The notes under the pieces are model-generated. The model saw nothing but the letters and a program-made list of their open reading frames with translations. It made no database searches and was not told where the DNA came from. A stretch of 64,000 bases of DNA from Fulvia fulva (Eukaryota > Ascomycota > Dothideomycetes > Mycosphaerellales > Mycosphaerellaceae). The stretch spans positions 1,426,001 to 1,490,000 of the forward strand of contig NC_063012.1 of NCBI RefSeq assembly GCF_020509005.1. The letters are read 5' to 3'. Positions 20,317 through 32,321 of the stretch are shown here, piece after piece (within the stretch, counting starts at the first letter, position 1; each line of letters begins with the position of its first letter). The position numbers and the translations under genes were made by a program.

Positions 20317-23300
20317 TCAGACCCTGAATTCCTTAAACCCTTCGACCAAACCATCTGCAGTCTTCGTAACAGCACTCCAAACTGGTTCATTACGACGAAG
20401 CTCGTCAAAAGCAGGTATGACGCCTGGCATATTTGCATCATCCCACATACACGACACCCGCCCCTTTTGTCCCTTAGCAGATTCGCCCTCCCACGTCACA
20501 TTAACATTGAAAGTCTTATCGAACGTGCGACTGAAGAGGTGCACCTCGTTACTACCACCCTCTGGTACGGCTTTCTGCCTCGGATCTGAGGCCGAGCCTT
20601 CGATGTTGACGCCCGAGACTGCGTTGTCAAATTTGATGTTGCAGATCTTCGTGTTCATCCCCTGTATGCGTATCGATGCTGTGTGACCACTGTGGGTAAG
20701 ATTGAAGTCGATCCAATCAGAGTATGTTGGCCATCTTGTCCGGTTCGCTGACAAGCCAGCATAACCCTTCGGAACGACTTTAGGTGCCAGCCCGTGAAAG
20801 GAGCAAGATGTGAGTCCGTTTCGGTTCGGTAAAGAGGTATGATTCGATGAAGACGAGTCCTCGCAGTACAGCGACTGGCCGGCAGCAGAAGGCATCTCTT
20901 GGACTATGTTCTGGATATAGCCATCAAGACCGATCAGCGAAACGTTGTTGATGCCGCTGCTCAGATCGACCTGCTGGACGAAGTAGTACTTCATGCGAGA
21001 ATCCCTGTAGAGAGACGAGATTAGCGATCTCACCAGCAACTTCACCAAAGCGTACGCCACAGTGAATTCTTTGATTCATCCTCAAAACATACCTCGAAAA
21101 AGGAAAAGCCACCAAATTGTAAATCATGGTTCCAACCAGTACCAAGAACAAGAACGTCGGAACGTGAAAGCTGAACCGATGGAGAAACGGCGTAAGCGGG
21201 AGCAAGAGTAGGATCGCAAACACCGAGATGAGCAGATATATCGGCAACACTGGGTTTCCATCTGCGGGCGTCTGATTGATCGCATGCGTGAGAAGAAGTG
21301 CGATTTGTCCAATCAAAATCACATTGACAGGTGCCAGCACCAGGAATTGCAGAATCCAAGTCCATTGAGGCAGTGAGCTCGACCATGCTTGCTCATCGAG
21401 GTAGGCCTTGTTCAAGAAAGGGTCATCAGTGTCTTCTGGCACCTCATCACGATCTGCTCTCCGTCTGCCGAAACTTGTGAACGTGTGCTGGTTGGAACGC
21501 GACGTTGCGTCTTGCAAAAGTGATGTTCGCTCCGAGGGTTCTGCTTCATCATTCACATCATCATGCTGGTCCAGCAACTGCCGAGAAGAACGGCTGCCAG
21601 GTCGAGTAGAACCTGATTCCGCCTGCGCACCTAATGCATGTTCGACGTACTTGCGAGTTGTGGGTAGAGCGAAGAGCTCCATGTAGGAGATCAGCAGCGC
21701 CACAAAGGCCGAGGCGTTGTAAAAGACGACAAAATACCCGCTGGCCAGGTGCAGGTTGTTCTCGCCAATGGTGGCGAAGACAAGCAGGATCCAAGCCAGC
21801 ACGTAGAGCCAGATGAGCACGAACATGCGATGAAGTGCCGTTGGCCGGACAGCCGCAGCGCCTTTCAGGAAGAACCACATGATGGCAAACCACGCAGATA
21901 AGCTCATGGCCCATACGGCGTACTCGCTGCTGTAGACGATGTATGGGTTGATCTTCGTGACCAGGTACGCCAACAGAATTGTGACAGCTGTAGCGACCAC
22001 AAAGGCCAGCAAGAATCTGAAGAATCCACGTCGTCCATGCAAGCGGACTGCATCATCATCATCCGATGAGTGAAGGTATCTCCGCCCTGCGAAGACATAC
22101 CATTTGTCGCTTTTCCTGATCAGAACTTCAAGCAGGATGAAGATGATAGGTCCGGCGACAAGGAGTGCGACCGACAGTGCGAAGAGTGTATTCAGGCGGA
22201 GCACGGCGAATGTTTGACCAAGCAAGTCGAACCACACCGCATTACTGCACTTCCCAGTTGACAGTTTGCCGGTGCTGTCGGGCGAGCCTTCGAAATCCCT
22301 GCCCTGGTGGGAAGTCAACTCATCGACTGTAGCAATCGTAGCTGACAGCATATGCCACAGGCTATTGGGTCCAGCATTGCGGGCGTCGTCCTGATCCGTA
22401 TGGTACCTAGCTCGTGGCTTGAAGAAGGCAACATCAAGTCCACGCAGACCCAACTCCTCCGTAAACACCGAGTAATCAGTCCCACTCCGCACAAAGCCAC
22501 GCTTAAAGCCATCTCCACTGATAACAGTCCCAAACGGTGACGGGCTTTTGGCATATGCCGACGTAACCTCTGCATCAGTTGATCTGAAGAGAGTGGCACG
22601 TCCCCCAGCTCCAGCACCCTCCAGATTCAAGAAAGTATGCGGAAGCTGAGCAAGTGGATGTCGAACATAATTGTGTGCTCCATAGAGGCCATTCTCCTCG
22701 CCATTGTTCAACAGCGCCACGAGGCCTCGCTTTGGTGCCTTCTTGCCCTTGGTGTAGTACGATATCAGCTGCAGAATGGAAACGATACCTACCCCATCAT
22801 CTGTTGCTCCTAGACCGGAAGACACACTGTCGTAGTGGGCGTTTACGAGGACCCCGCTAGGTCCAGTGTAGTCTTTCGTGCTGTTCCACCACTCGCCAGC
22901 TCCATCATCCTTCCCTCTGATATAGACCAAAATATTGGTCGACTCGCCGTACAACGTCCAGGGCTTCTTCGTGAAGCCGTCGAGGGCGGTGAAGTTGGAG
23001 GTATCGTTCGCGAACACCGTCACGTCGCGGGTGCCGCGTGATCTCGATCGGAAGACGCCATCGACGGAGTGAACAGTCTTGCTGGAGGCATTGTTGGCGT
23101 CCAGAATCTGGTCGATCCTCTGCAGCAAGTATTCGCGGACAGCCTCGTTGCGCCGACTGCCCCAGGGGTGGTAGGCATCGCTCAAGACCTTGAGGTCCAG
23201 CCAAGCTTCGGTGAGGTTGACGCCGGCGATGGGGACTGGATGGCTTGGGGCGTTGGGGACGGTTTCATGGTTGGTCACTAGGAGAACGAAGACTAGAGGA

Positions 23301-23487
23301 GTGCCGTGCGTTAGCCTTGCTGCACCATCGTCGACAACCGCGTGCACTGCATATCAGACACGAGAGGCGCTCTGCTCTGCTTCTACACCTGCTGGACTTC
23401 CTTACGTGCAATGTAGACGAGCGAGCCAATGATGGTGACTTGGGGTCCGAGGAAGGCGAGCGGGTTGTATGACCACTTCTTCGCCAT
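20317..23487 (-). CDS. PFF1: Vacuolar membrane protease, M28 family (Pff1)
   Basis: Three exons: 23487-23406, 23292-21093 and 21004-20317 (989 aa); donors GTAAGG and GTATGT, acceptors CTCTAG and CTACAG, all in phase. The N-terminus MAKKWSYNPLAFLGPQVTII with the first membrane helix is supplied by exon 1 and matches the family start. The luminal M28 peptidase domain follows: LVNAHYDSVSSG (metal His about 180), GATDDGVG (metal Asp about 192), NNGEENGLYGAHN (catalytic Glu) and RYHTDQDDA. About eight hydrophobic segments come next, then a long C-terminal luminal domain (KYYFVQQVDL to the end). Yeast Pff1 is a multi-spanning zinc metalloprotease of the vacuole membrane. Length is as usual for filamentous fungi. 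All visible metal ligands are intact. Confidence 0.93.
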
Positions 23488-23960
23488 TGCTGCCGTCGAC
23501 TATGTCGTGTGCACTACCCGTGACCGTGACCTACATGGACATATGTACTCGGCTATCAGCAGAAACACAATCTTGGGACCGACATCAATGGTCACCTGCA
23601 CCACATTCGACTCGATCCTGCTCGGCGTGGATGCTCCCGAGCGCTCTGACCTCATCGAGCTTCAGTCATCACTTGAACCATTGGCGGCATCAACGTTGAC
23701 AAGGCGACATTGGACTCGCGTGGAAGGTCTGAAGCAGTCCTATTGTAATACATCATATCGCATGCTCTATTCTTGACAGCTCAAACGCTCAATTGGAGCC
23801 AGCTCCTTAACGCTGAAACCGCGAGCTAACTCTGGGTATCTCATGTCTGCTGACTCTGCTCGATAACAACCCTGAGAATAAAGTCCCAAATACAATGCCA
23901 CGCCATAAGTGATTGTGATGCAAACAAACCTCAAGCTTCATGTCCAGTCCCCAGGCGGTA
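23488..23960. other. Intergenic region pff1 / Zn2Cys6 regulator
   Basis: About 470 bases between two minus-strand genes, holding the pff1 promoter and the regulator's 3' end. No gene seen. Confidence 0.35.
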
Positions 23961-26916
23961 CTACCTCTGGCTCTGATAGCCAGGATGCTGGAACATCGGA
24001 TTCCATTCTGATCCGCCGAAGAGGTCTTGTATGTTGATGTTGGACAGATCCTGCTGGAAAGCCTGCTGTCCTGGCCAAGCTCCGTTGGGCACTGGCATTG
24101 CTTGCGGAGCGCCTGTGGTTTGCCCGTTCGCATAAGCTGCTTGTGGGAAGCTCATGCCTCGATGAGCTTGCTGCTGCTGCGGTTGCAATGTCTGTGGTTG
24201 CTGCGACCGACCTTGCTCGATATACGGAGGAAGTGCGTAGAATTGTGCTTCGATATTCTCGTCACGGCCTCGAGATTGTGCCGCGACTGGACTCGAGCTC
24301 TCGATGCTGCTGTAAGGCTGCTGATTGAAGTATGGATTGCTCTTGGCATACTGATTGTTCTCGAAAGTGGTGAGCGGCTGATTGGGGTATACGAAAGGCT
24401 CATCTGCTGCTGGAAACATCATGGTGGATAGATCGGTCAACTGTGGATTGGCAAAGTTGGGCGGCAACGAGTATTGCTGCATACCGCTGGTCATTGGGTG
24501 CGATACGCTGCGCTGGCCGATGGTTTGCCCACCAGAGTCGAAGCCCGTGCTGGTTGTGGACGACGACGCGTATGGTGAATTCGAGAGCCACGAGCTATCA
24601 TATGGCGACCCTGTACCTGGTGTTCCAGTTGCGGGCAACTTCGGATAGGTGCTTGCCCGCTTGTTGCTTCCAGTGAGAGATTCTTGGCTGGTGCTCGCAA
24701 CGTGAGGATGGCTACGTGAGTCCTGCATAGTCGACAGGGAATGCGACTGTGAGCCATGTTCAAATGGCCGCTTCTTGTTGATACTAGGGTTTTGCTGTCC
24801 TTCGCGCATCCAGGCTGGAAGCCTCTGGAAGACGATGTTCAGCGTGGCGGTGCAGCGATCGGCCGCCATGCTCTTCGATGCGATGGACGCGAGAACTTCC
24901 TTGCCTTCGATGGCATCTTTCATCACAGCCTCTGTCGTCGGGTTGTCGGGATTTTCGGCCGCAAAATAAACCAAGGCCAAGATGGAGAAGAAGGTTGTGT
25001 ACATGATGAACCAAAAGGCACCATTGAGCAGTCCTTTCTGCTTCATCTGCGAAGCAATATGTATGACGTTGCGTGAGACGTTAACAAAGCTGGCCGCGCA
25101 CGCGTATGCTCTCTGGTCCACCGGTGTCGAGCGTTTCTCCATTGCTACGAAATGAAGAAAGGGTCGATAGAGTAGTACTTGCGTGTGGGCATATGTAAGC
25201 CGCAGGAGCTGTTGGATCCTTGCATATCGCCCGGGTGCATCGCAAGGACTGAAGATGGGCGGTAAGCTGTTCTTCCATTCTTCCATCTCACCTTCGATCT
25301 CGCGGATGGTGGAGAATGGGATCGAGTATGACTTGTCTCCGGGACTTTCTGGACTCTGCACCTTGATGGGGTAGATCTTCCGCACAATCTTCTGCAGCAA
25401 CTGGACCAGCCGCGTGTGAGCATTGAAAGCGGTCATGAGCGGCACCACTCCTTCCGGTTGCGGGAGGATGCCATCCTTGGTGATGTACTCGTCGTCCACT
25501 TCCATGGGGAAGTCTTGATCGATGTCTTCGTCACTCAAGGTCTGTGGGAGTCCCAGCATTGCACCGACATACACATCCATCTTTCTGACGATCCAGAACA
25601 CTCTCTTCCTAGTCTCGGCTTCGATGGGGTCGAACTTCCCCTCGGCAGCTCGATGTAGTCCCATGCGCAGAGCAGATCGCAAGGCAACACCGACATAGGC
25701 ATAGCACTGCGACATCTTGGCAGACGATTGCAAGAAGAGTATCATAAACACAACGGCCTGTATAGAAGACAGATCCCGGCAGTCGGCGATGTCCATCATT
25801 TGTCGAGCAGTCTTAAAGTAAGCGAATCCCTGCTGTATGGCACTCTCGTAACCCTCGCCATGGCTATCATCTTTGCCGAACAAACATCCCAGCGCTATGG
25901 CGCTGTAGAACAATGGCAGAAAAGTACTGTCTTCGTTCGTGTAGTGATCCGGTGATGTGCTGTACAAGCGTTCGAAACTCGCCCAGAAAGTGGGCTGGTG
26001 TACCATGCGTAGCAGAGCAGCGGCATCGTTGATGGCATAGGTGCAGAAGTGCCTCGCAGTCTCAATGGGCGGCAAATCTGTACTTACAGGTGAGAATTCG
26101 CCCATGGGAGACTCTCCCGACGACCTCGGCGAGTCAAGCACTTGTGACATTGGCCGCGTTTTCACGAATGGCGTAGCTTGAGTATCTGGGCCCATGAGAT
26201 CGCCAAGCTGCTCGCGCATCCTTCTGACGAAACTGAGCCCGGACGAATGGCCGTGATAGTCCCAATGCCCAGACTCATCCATATCGAGTTGTGCAACTGC
26301 TCTGACCATGGATTCCAAGTTGGCGTCGGACTTTCTGTCGGCATGAGGTGCCTGAGGTGGTCTCGCTGATCGCTGGTCCTGGGCTGCTGCAGGGTGACCT
26401 TTGCCTGGAGCTCCAGGGATCCATCCTTGGGCGACAGCTGCGTCGATGCCAGGGTCGTGCAAGTCAAGGTTTGGGATCAAGATGTGCAATAGAGTCTCTG
26501 CCCTATGCACGCGCATTTCGAGGTTTTCGACGTAGGCTGGCGCTGGATTCCTGCGCCGATTCGAAGGTTGGTCGTAAGTACATTCTGTTTATCAAGACTC
26601 AGCGCAAGTCTCGTCAATCCCACCTTGCGGACCTACCATAGCTGTAGACAGTGCAGTGCGTGCAGGGCTGCTTTCCATCGCACTTGATCTTTTTTCTACG
26701 ACACTCGTCACAAGCCCGAGTTACCCGGCGCCGCTTCTGGAGATGGACCGCGGGCTTCACAGCAGGCGCATTGTGTCCTGTGGCGGTGGAGTCGGTGGGC
26801 GAAGTTGCCGACTCGGCCTTGATCTCGTGGTGGCGGTGCTCGTCGTTGCCAGAGTCCCCATCGCTGATGTGGTCGTCGTACTCCTCGGGAGATTCGTGGT
26901 CCATGACCTGCGACAT
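23961..26916 (-). CDS. Zn2Cys6 transcription factor with Fungal_trans domain
   Basis: Two exons: 26916-26637 and 26584-23961 (967 aa). The intron has donor GTAGGT and acceptor AAACAG, and it splits the binuclear zinc cluster just before its sixth cysteine. The cluster is C-x2-C-x6-C-x5-C-x2-C-x6-C (Cys69, 72, 79, 85, 88 and 95), preceded by basic KRRRVTR and followed by [16 protein letters not shown] and a short leucine-rich coiled coil. The middle holds the fungal regulatory (Fungal_trans) domain, with [35 protein letters not shown] and [11 protein letters not shown] visible. The C-terminal 300 residues are Gln/Ser/Pro-rich and likely activating. Zn2Cys6 proteins bind paired CGG-type sites; the target genes cannot be told from the window. 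It is the last host gene before the transposon block. Confidence 0.92.
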
Positions 26917-27725
26917 GTGCGAGTTTGCTGTAGGTGCGGGGCGGGGCAGAGCAGTCGCAGAATCGACGATCGGCTAGGTGTTGGCGCATGGAGCTCGAGG
27001 CATTGAGACGTAACAGCAGTGACATTTACCTCGTAAGTTGTCGGTCGAAAATATCTGCAACACCGCGGTTGGGGTGTGGCCGCGAAGTTGTGACGTCTCT
27101 TGGGCTTTGCCGAATGCTGAAGTCAAAGGGCCCGAATGCAACGTGAGGTAGCAGAGGGCTTGGCCATAAGGAAACCAGCCTTGTGGATCTCCGTGGCGGC
27201 GTGGCGACGGATATGCAAGGCGCGGTCGGGATTATCTTGGCCCGAGGCGCGCTGTGTGGTATTGTGGATGTTCAATCGCTGCTGTGGAGGACGGGAGCTG
27301 CTGATGTGTGCTGTGCATATTAAAGTCGCCCTCTGCGTCACTGCGCGTCTGGTGTCTGGCCAAGAGCGATCAGGGCTACATGTACATGGAGAATAGATGT
27401 ATCTACATGTAGCACTTGCTCGTCAGTCGTCACAACAGCGCCTACAGTATTCTCATTGCCCATCCTGCGATACATACGCCGTGTGTCCAGTGCGACATAT
27501 ACATCGACGGCAGGATTGCGCCAGTTGTCGTAATCAATGTACGCTCCCTGGCCGCGATAGGAGATGTGACTTGCTGAGACTTGCCCTTCTGGCATTAGCC
27601 TGCACCCAGCGAACGCAGACATCTCCTAGATCGGTGGAGTCGCAGCAGGAGTTTAGCAAACGCCGAGCACGCACTCTACGGGCGACCGTTAACGACTTCT
27701 ATGCAACAGCTCGAAATAGAAACAG
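26917..27725. promoter_or_regulatory. Upstream region of the Zn2Cys6 regulator, last normal-composition DNA
   Basis: About 800 bases with balanced composition. A pair of CTACATGTA-type palindromes lies at about 27,378-27,412. No gene is supported. Composition changes abruptly at about 27,725. Confidence 0.4.
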
Positions 27726-27964
27726 CTAGAGCAATTTCGCGTTCTATAGAAAACCTCGCTTCTCTCTTTAATTATAAACCGCTTAATACGTATTATACGT
27801 CTAATTTACGCGAGTATCGATATCGTAGTCTATTATAGAAGACTTAACTATATATGATCGTAAGATTTTATAATAGTATTAATATATAGTAACTAATAGC
27901 CTTATCGTAGTATAAATATACGATACTTAAGAGATAACTACCGAGAACGTTAATTATATATAGA
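27726..27964. repeat. A/T-rich RIP-like segment of unknown origin
   Basis: Sequence rich in TATA, CTA and TAG with almost no CA or TG, ending in a TAGATATAGATAGATAGATA run where LINE A begins. It is probably a fragment of an older mutated repeat; no coding trace was recognised. Confidence 0.5.
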
Positions 27965-28899
27965 TATAGATAGATAGATAATTCATTTACCCGTTATAGT
28001 GCCCTCCGGCCTATGCGGGTTTATGTCTATATATGTTACTGCATAAGGTAGGAAACCTGTTCCTAGGTAAAAACCTCCTCTCCTTCTCTAATAGCTTCCT
28101 TGCCATGAGTTCTCAGTTTTCCTTCTATTAGGGTGCACTAGTGTCATGGTGGTTAGCCTCTGACTACCTTGTCTGCAACCCTGGAGTTGTCCCCCTCTTC
28201 CTGCTCTCCTCCTCCTTCTTTCTCTCCTCAATCCATCTCTCTGTTTCCCTAGTAAGAGAGAACTGCTCCAAAAATCCTTGGTGGATGATCCACCTTGTAA
28301 TTCTCTAGAGGTCTCCCTTATTGCTGATCATGGCTTGGAAGTTTCTGTTCCTTGCCCTTGCCCTCCATTCACCTCTCCCTGTACTCCATTCTTTGCAAAC
28401 CAGAAGTCTATGTTCGACATTCTGGGACAGGTAGCCGTATAGGCAACTCTTGTCTTCGATACCTGGGACTTTTCTCTGATACAGGTATGCCCTGACTCCG
28501 ATGTGTTCAGAGCGGATTTGTATTGCTATGCTTGCTTCTGACCTGGTCAGGTCTGAGTACAGTAGGTAGTTGTAGCTACCAAACTGTTGGAGTGCCTTTA
28601 GGGTTCCTGGCCTCTATAGGGTTCTTGCCCATTCAGTCTTCCAGAGGAGTCCTGCCATCCTTTCAGCTAGAGACCGTTGCTTCTTCCCTTAGCTAGCTGC
28701 TGATCCTCTCCCTTGAGCCCTTCTGTCCTGTTCCTGCTAGGCTAGGTGCAGCTGTTCTGTTAGTTCTTTGAACTTCTGTAGGTCCTGCTGCTTCTATAGG
28801 GCTAGATTAGGTCTTGCTTGTCTGTGCCTTCTTGTGCACTAGCTCCTGATTTTGTTGACTGCCTTCTGGATTACTAGCTAGGATGGGTATATAGACGTC

Positions 28900-30451
28900 T
28901 TTCCTGCATACTGGTATCTCAACCCTTGAAGGTAGAGCTTGGCTAGTGGGGAGCCAGACTCCATTTCGACCACCCTTGTTGGAGTTGACTTGTATGCTCC
29001 AAGCACCTTTTTCAGACAGGAGGCTTAGGCTCTGCTAATAGGATCTGCAATTCTCTTTGGGATCTTGTCTTGGGCTGACCAGATCTGGGCTCTATATAGC
29101 ATAGCTAGCTTCATAATAGCCTTGTACATAACCTTTGCTTTCGCAAATGTGGCTCCCTATGTGGAGGCTATAAGCCTGTCAATTGATTGCCTGTTGTTGT
29201 CTGCTCTTGCCTGTGCTTTCTTGACCTATAGTCCCCAGCTGAGCTTTAGATCTAGCCATATTCCTAGCACCCTTAATTCACTTAAGGGTTCTGTTGTATG
29301 TCCCTGAATAGTGATTGGGGCTTGCATATTGTGTCTGTTTCTGGCTCTACTGAAGTGGATGAGTTGATACTTCTCTAGGGCAAATCTGGCTCTATGTTTC
29401 CTGGCCTATTCCTCACATTCCTTGTGTTTCTTCTGCAAGATTCTGCAGTTCTCTTCTGTGCTGTCTGACCAGGCTAGGATGTTTGTGTCATCCACAAACC
29501 CTGAGGCTGATGTGTTTCTAGAGTTTAGCTTTGCTGGCAGGTCTGCTATAAAGAGGAGAAACAGGATTAGAGACATTGTTGATCCCTATAGGATTCCTGT
29601 CTCTGTAGGCATGCTGTCAGATTTGTATCTGCCCAGTCTTAGTCTTGTGGTTCTGCCTCTAAGGAAGGACTGGATGAACTGGACTGTCCAGTTAGGGATA
29701 GCCTTCTGTTTCAGGATGTGGATCAGCCTCTGGTGTAAGACATTGTTAAAGGCTCCTGATATGTCCAGTAAGAGGAGTGTGGCTGCTTTGTTGTTCCCAA
29801 AGTGCCACAGGGTCTTGATCTGCTCTATGATAAGTTCTATAGCTGTTAGTATTGATCTTTGTTTCCTGCCTCCTATCTGTTCTTCAGGAAGGATTCCATG
29901 TTCTTTAGCTAGGTTTGCCAGCCTTTCTGCTATAATCTTTTCCAGGAGTTTGCCTAGTGTATTAAGCAAGGCAATAGGTCTGTATGCCTTTAGCTTTGTG
30001 TAGTCCTCTTTCTGTGGTTTTCTCAAGACCACAGTCAGTGACTCCTTGAAGTGTTTAGGGCAGTGTCCTTGGGCTATGCACTGTGAAAAGATGTTTGACA
30101 GTGCAGGGGAGATCTGGTCCTTGCATGTCTTGATGAACAAGTTTGGAGTCCTATCTGGTCCTAGGGCCTTGTTTCCTGAGAGTGTCTTAATGATGCTCTT
30201 GATCTCTCCCTCTCCCACTGTGCAGGATTGCTCTAGTGGTGTTAGATACACACTGCCCTCCAGATCCTGCAGGTCAGCTTCTACCTGTGTGCCAAAGAAA
30301 TGTTTCCCCAATGCCTGTGCCTTTCCTAGGAGAGTGTGTTGGATTACTCCTTCCTGGTCTTCAATGTTTGGAAACTAGGGCAGCATGTTTCTGTCCTGTG
30401 TGGGTTGTCTTACCCACTTTGCTAGTTTCCACATCTTCTCAGGATTCTGGG
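28900..30451 (-). pseudogene. LINE A ORF2, reverse transcriptase half
   Basis: A 241-residue open piece (30,311-29,586) carries LRKPQKEDYTKLKAYRPIALLNT and LLLDISGAFNNVLHQRLIHI, then stops where the family has GIPQG: the Gln codon is TAG and the preceding Pro codon is CTA, both C-to-T changes. The active-site box (FVDDTNIL in relatives) is still readable in the next piece at about 29,470-29,510. Similar in wording to LINE D but clearly diverged, so a separate family. Confidence 0.85.
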
Positions 30452-30453
30452 TA

Positions 30454-30523
30454 ACGTGCTTCACCACCGAGCGGGCCACACCACCGAGCGGGCCACTTTT
30501 GCCAAGAACTGTACCACTTCCAC
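30454..30523 (+). repeat. Left 70-bp terminal inverted repeat of the Fot1-like element
   Basis: Contains two copies of a sub-repeat ACCGAGCGGGCCACA (about 17 bp apart), a likely transposase binding module. Partner at 32,250-32,319. Confidence 0.92.
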
Positions 30524-30533
30524 AGATACAGCT

Positions 30534-32201
30534 ATGCAACCACCATTACAGCGTGTATTGTCTTCAAACGAGGCCAAACTGACCTTAGCTGTCCAGGCCA
30601 CGAAACGCGACGCGACAATCACGAATCGACTTGCTACAAAGGTATACGACGCGTCTCGAACTACACTAGGGTATCGATTGAATAGACGACCTCCTCGGGG
30701 TGACTGCGAGCCCAATTCGAAGAAGCTTACAGAGCTAGAAGAGAGGGTGATACTTGAGTACATACTCGAGCTGGATCTTAGAGGTTTCCCGCCATCAAAG
30801 GCTAGTGTACGAGCAATGGCCGATTCATTGCTACAAGAGAAGGGTCTTAAGCCCGCTAGTCTCAATTGGACAGACAGGTTCATTAGGCGGCATCGTGAGC
30901 TAAAGGTTCGCATAACACGTGGATACGATCGTCAGCGAGCCCTAATAGAAGATCTAGACGTTATCGAGAGGTAGTTCTTGCTTATGCGTAATATAAAGGA
31001 GAAGTATAGCATCCTTGACTAGGACACCTACAACTTCGACGAGACAGGGTTCATGATAGGTGTCATTACGTCTCAGAGCGTCGTTACGGGTTCAGAAAGG
31101 CGTGGTGGAAAGAGGAAGGTCGTTCAACAGGGCAATAGAGAATGGGCAACAGTGATTAAGACCATCTATATAGACGGAACAGCGCTTCCACCCTACGTCA
31201 TCCTTACAGGCAAACAGCACATTAGTACCTAGTACTAAGACGGCAACTTGGGTCCAGACTGGACAATCGGGCTAATAGAGAACGGCTGGACTAACAATGA
31301 GTTCGGTATACGGTAGCTAGAGCATTTCTAGAAGTATACTATAGCTCGTACGACTAGGGCATAGAGACTACTTATTATCGATAGCTACGAGAGCCACAAC
31401 TCGAAGGCATTCCAGAATCTGTATAAGGAATACAAGATCTTGGCCCTATGTATGCCATCGCACGCCTCGCACTTACTCTAGCTATTAGATGTAGGTTGCT
31501 ATTCGCCTTTGAAGAAGGCATACGGTGCTCAGCTCTCGGGCTTAGCACGCTAGCGCATTACTTATATCGACAAAGTAGAGTTCCTACGCGCCTTCCGGGC
31601 AGCCTATAACGCTGTATTCAGACAGGAGAACATCGTATCGAGCTTCAGAGGCGCTGGTTTGGTTCTATTCAATCTATAGGCAGTGATAGACAAGCTTGAT
31701 GTCAAGCTACGTACGCCAACCCCTCTAGCTCTGGACTCTACCCCTTAGGAGTCGAAGACACCACGAACTACAAAAGAATTCGACTCTTAATCGACACTAG
31801 TAACGAACAAAATGCGTGCCCGGGCAGGTTTATCGCCAAACTCGTTACAGGAAGGGGTGCATCAGCTTGTAAAAGGGAGTAGAGAGATAGCGCATCAGAT
31901 GGCTCTTATACGAAGCGAGATCAGTGAGCTACGCAAGTCTAACGAGGCCCTTACACAGCGAAAAGCACGAAAGCGCAAGTATATTCAGTCTAGAGGGTCT
32001 CTAACCTTCGATGAGGCGTCGCAATTGATACCTCTAGAGGATACTAGGAGGCAGGAAGTGAGTAGAGAGTCGCTAGATAGTGTTCGGCCAGTACTAAGGC
32101 TACGACGCTACAAGCGATGTGGCGAGTCGGGGCATAACGTACGCACCTGTCAAGTAGACTTGCTAGATAGCGAAGAATCTGAAGAGGAATTGTCCTCCTA
32201 G
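30534..32201 (+). pseudogene. Fot1/pogo-like transposase with C-terminal zinc knuckle, interrupted by TAG codons
   Basis: The ATG at 30,534 opens a frame of 146 codons, with a helix-turn-helix/CENP-B-type DNA-binding region (TNRLATKVYDASRTTLGYRL; FIRRHRELKVRITRGYDRQR), until a TAG at about 30,972. The same frame continues past about ten scattered TAG stops to 32,201. The DDE catalytic core is readable: FDETGF, IIDSYESHNS and LLDVGCYSPLKKAY give the three acidic residues. The C-terminus adds a coiled stretch and a CCHC-like knuckle (YKRCGESGHNVRTC) in which the first Cys reads Tyr, a TGC-to-TAC change. Every stop can be explained by CAG or TGG becoming TAG. It is inactive as it stands. Confidence 0.88.
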
Positions 32202-32249
32202 TAACGATTCTGTAGGATGTCGTCGTGTTAAGATACCGTCGTAATCAAA

Positions 32250-32319
32250 GTGGAAGTGGTACAGTTCTTGGCAAAGGTGGCCCGCTCGGTGGTGTGGCCC
32301 GCTCGGTAGTGAAGCACGT
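32250..32319 (-). repeat. Right 70-bp terminal inverted repeat of the Fot1-like element
   Basis: Reverse complement of 30,454-30,523 with two C/T differences; also holds the doubled GCCCGCTCGGT module. Confidence 0.92.
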
Positions 32320-32321
32320 TA

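Larger units (their letters stand above)
30454..32319 (+). mobile_element. Fot1/pogo-like DNA transposon (Tc1-mariner superfamily), copy 1
   Basis: 1,866 bp, flanked by the dinucleotide TA on both sides (30,452-30,453 and 32,320-32,321), inserted in the RT/endonuclease ORF of LINE A. Both ends carry a 70-bp inverted repeat beginning ACGTGCTTCA with only two mismatches, both C/T. Size, TA duplication and a CENP-B-like transposase match Fot1-type elements of ascomycetes. RIP is light: CA and TG remain common. Confidence 0.93.

Noticed and set aside
27136..27729. Short frames upstream of the Zn2Cys6 regulator
   Set aside because: No motif, overlapping on both strands, typical promoter sequence.
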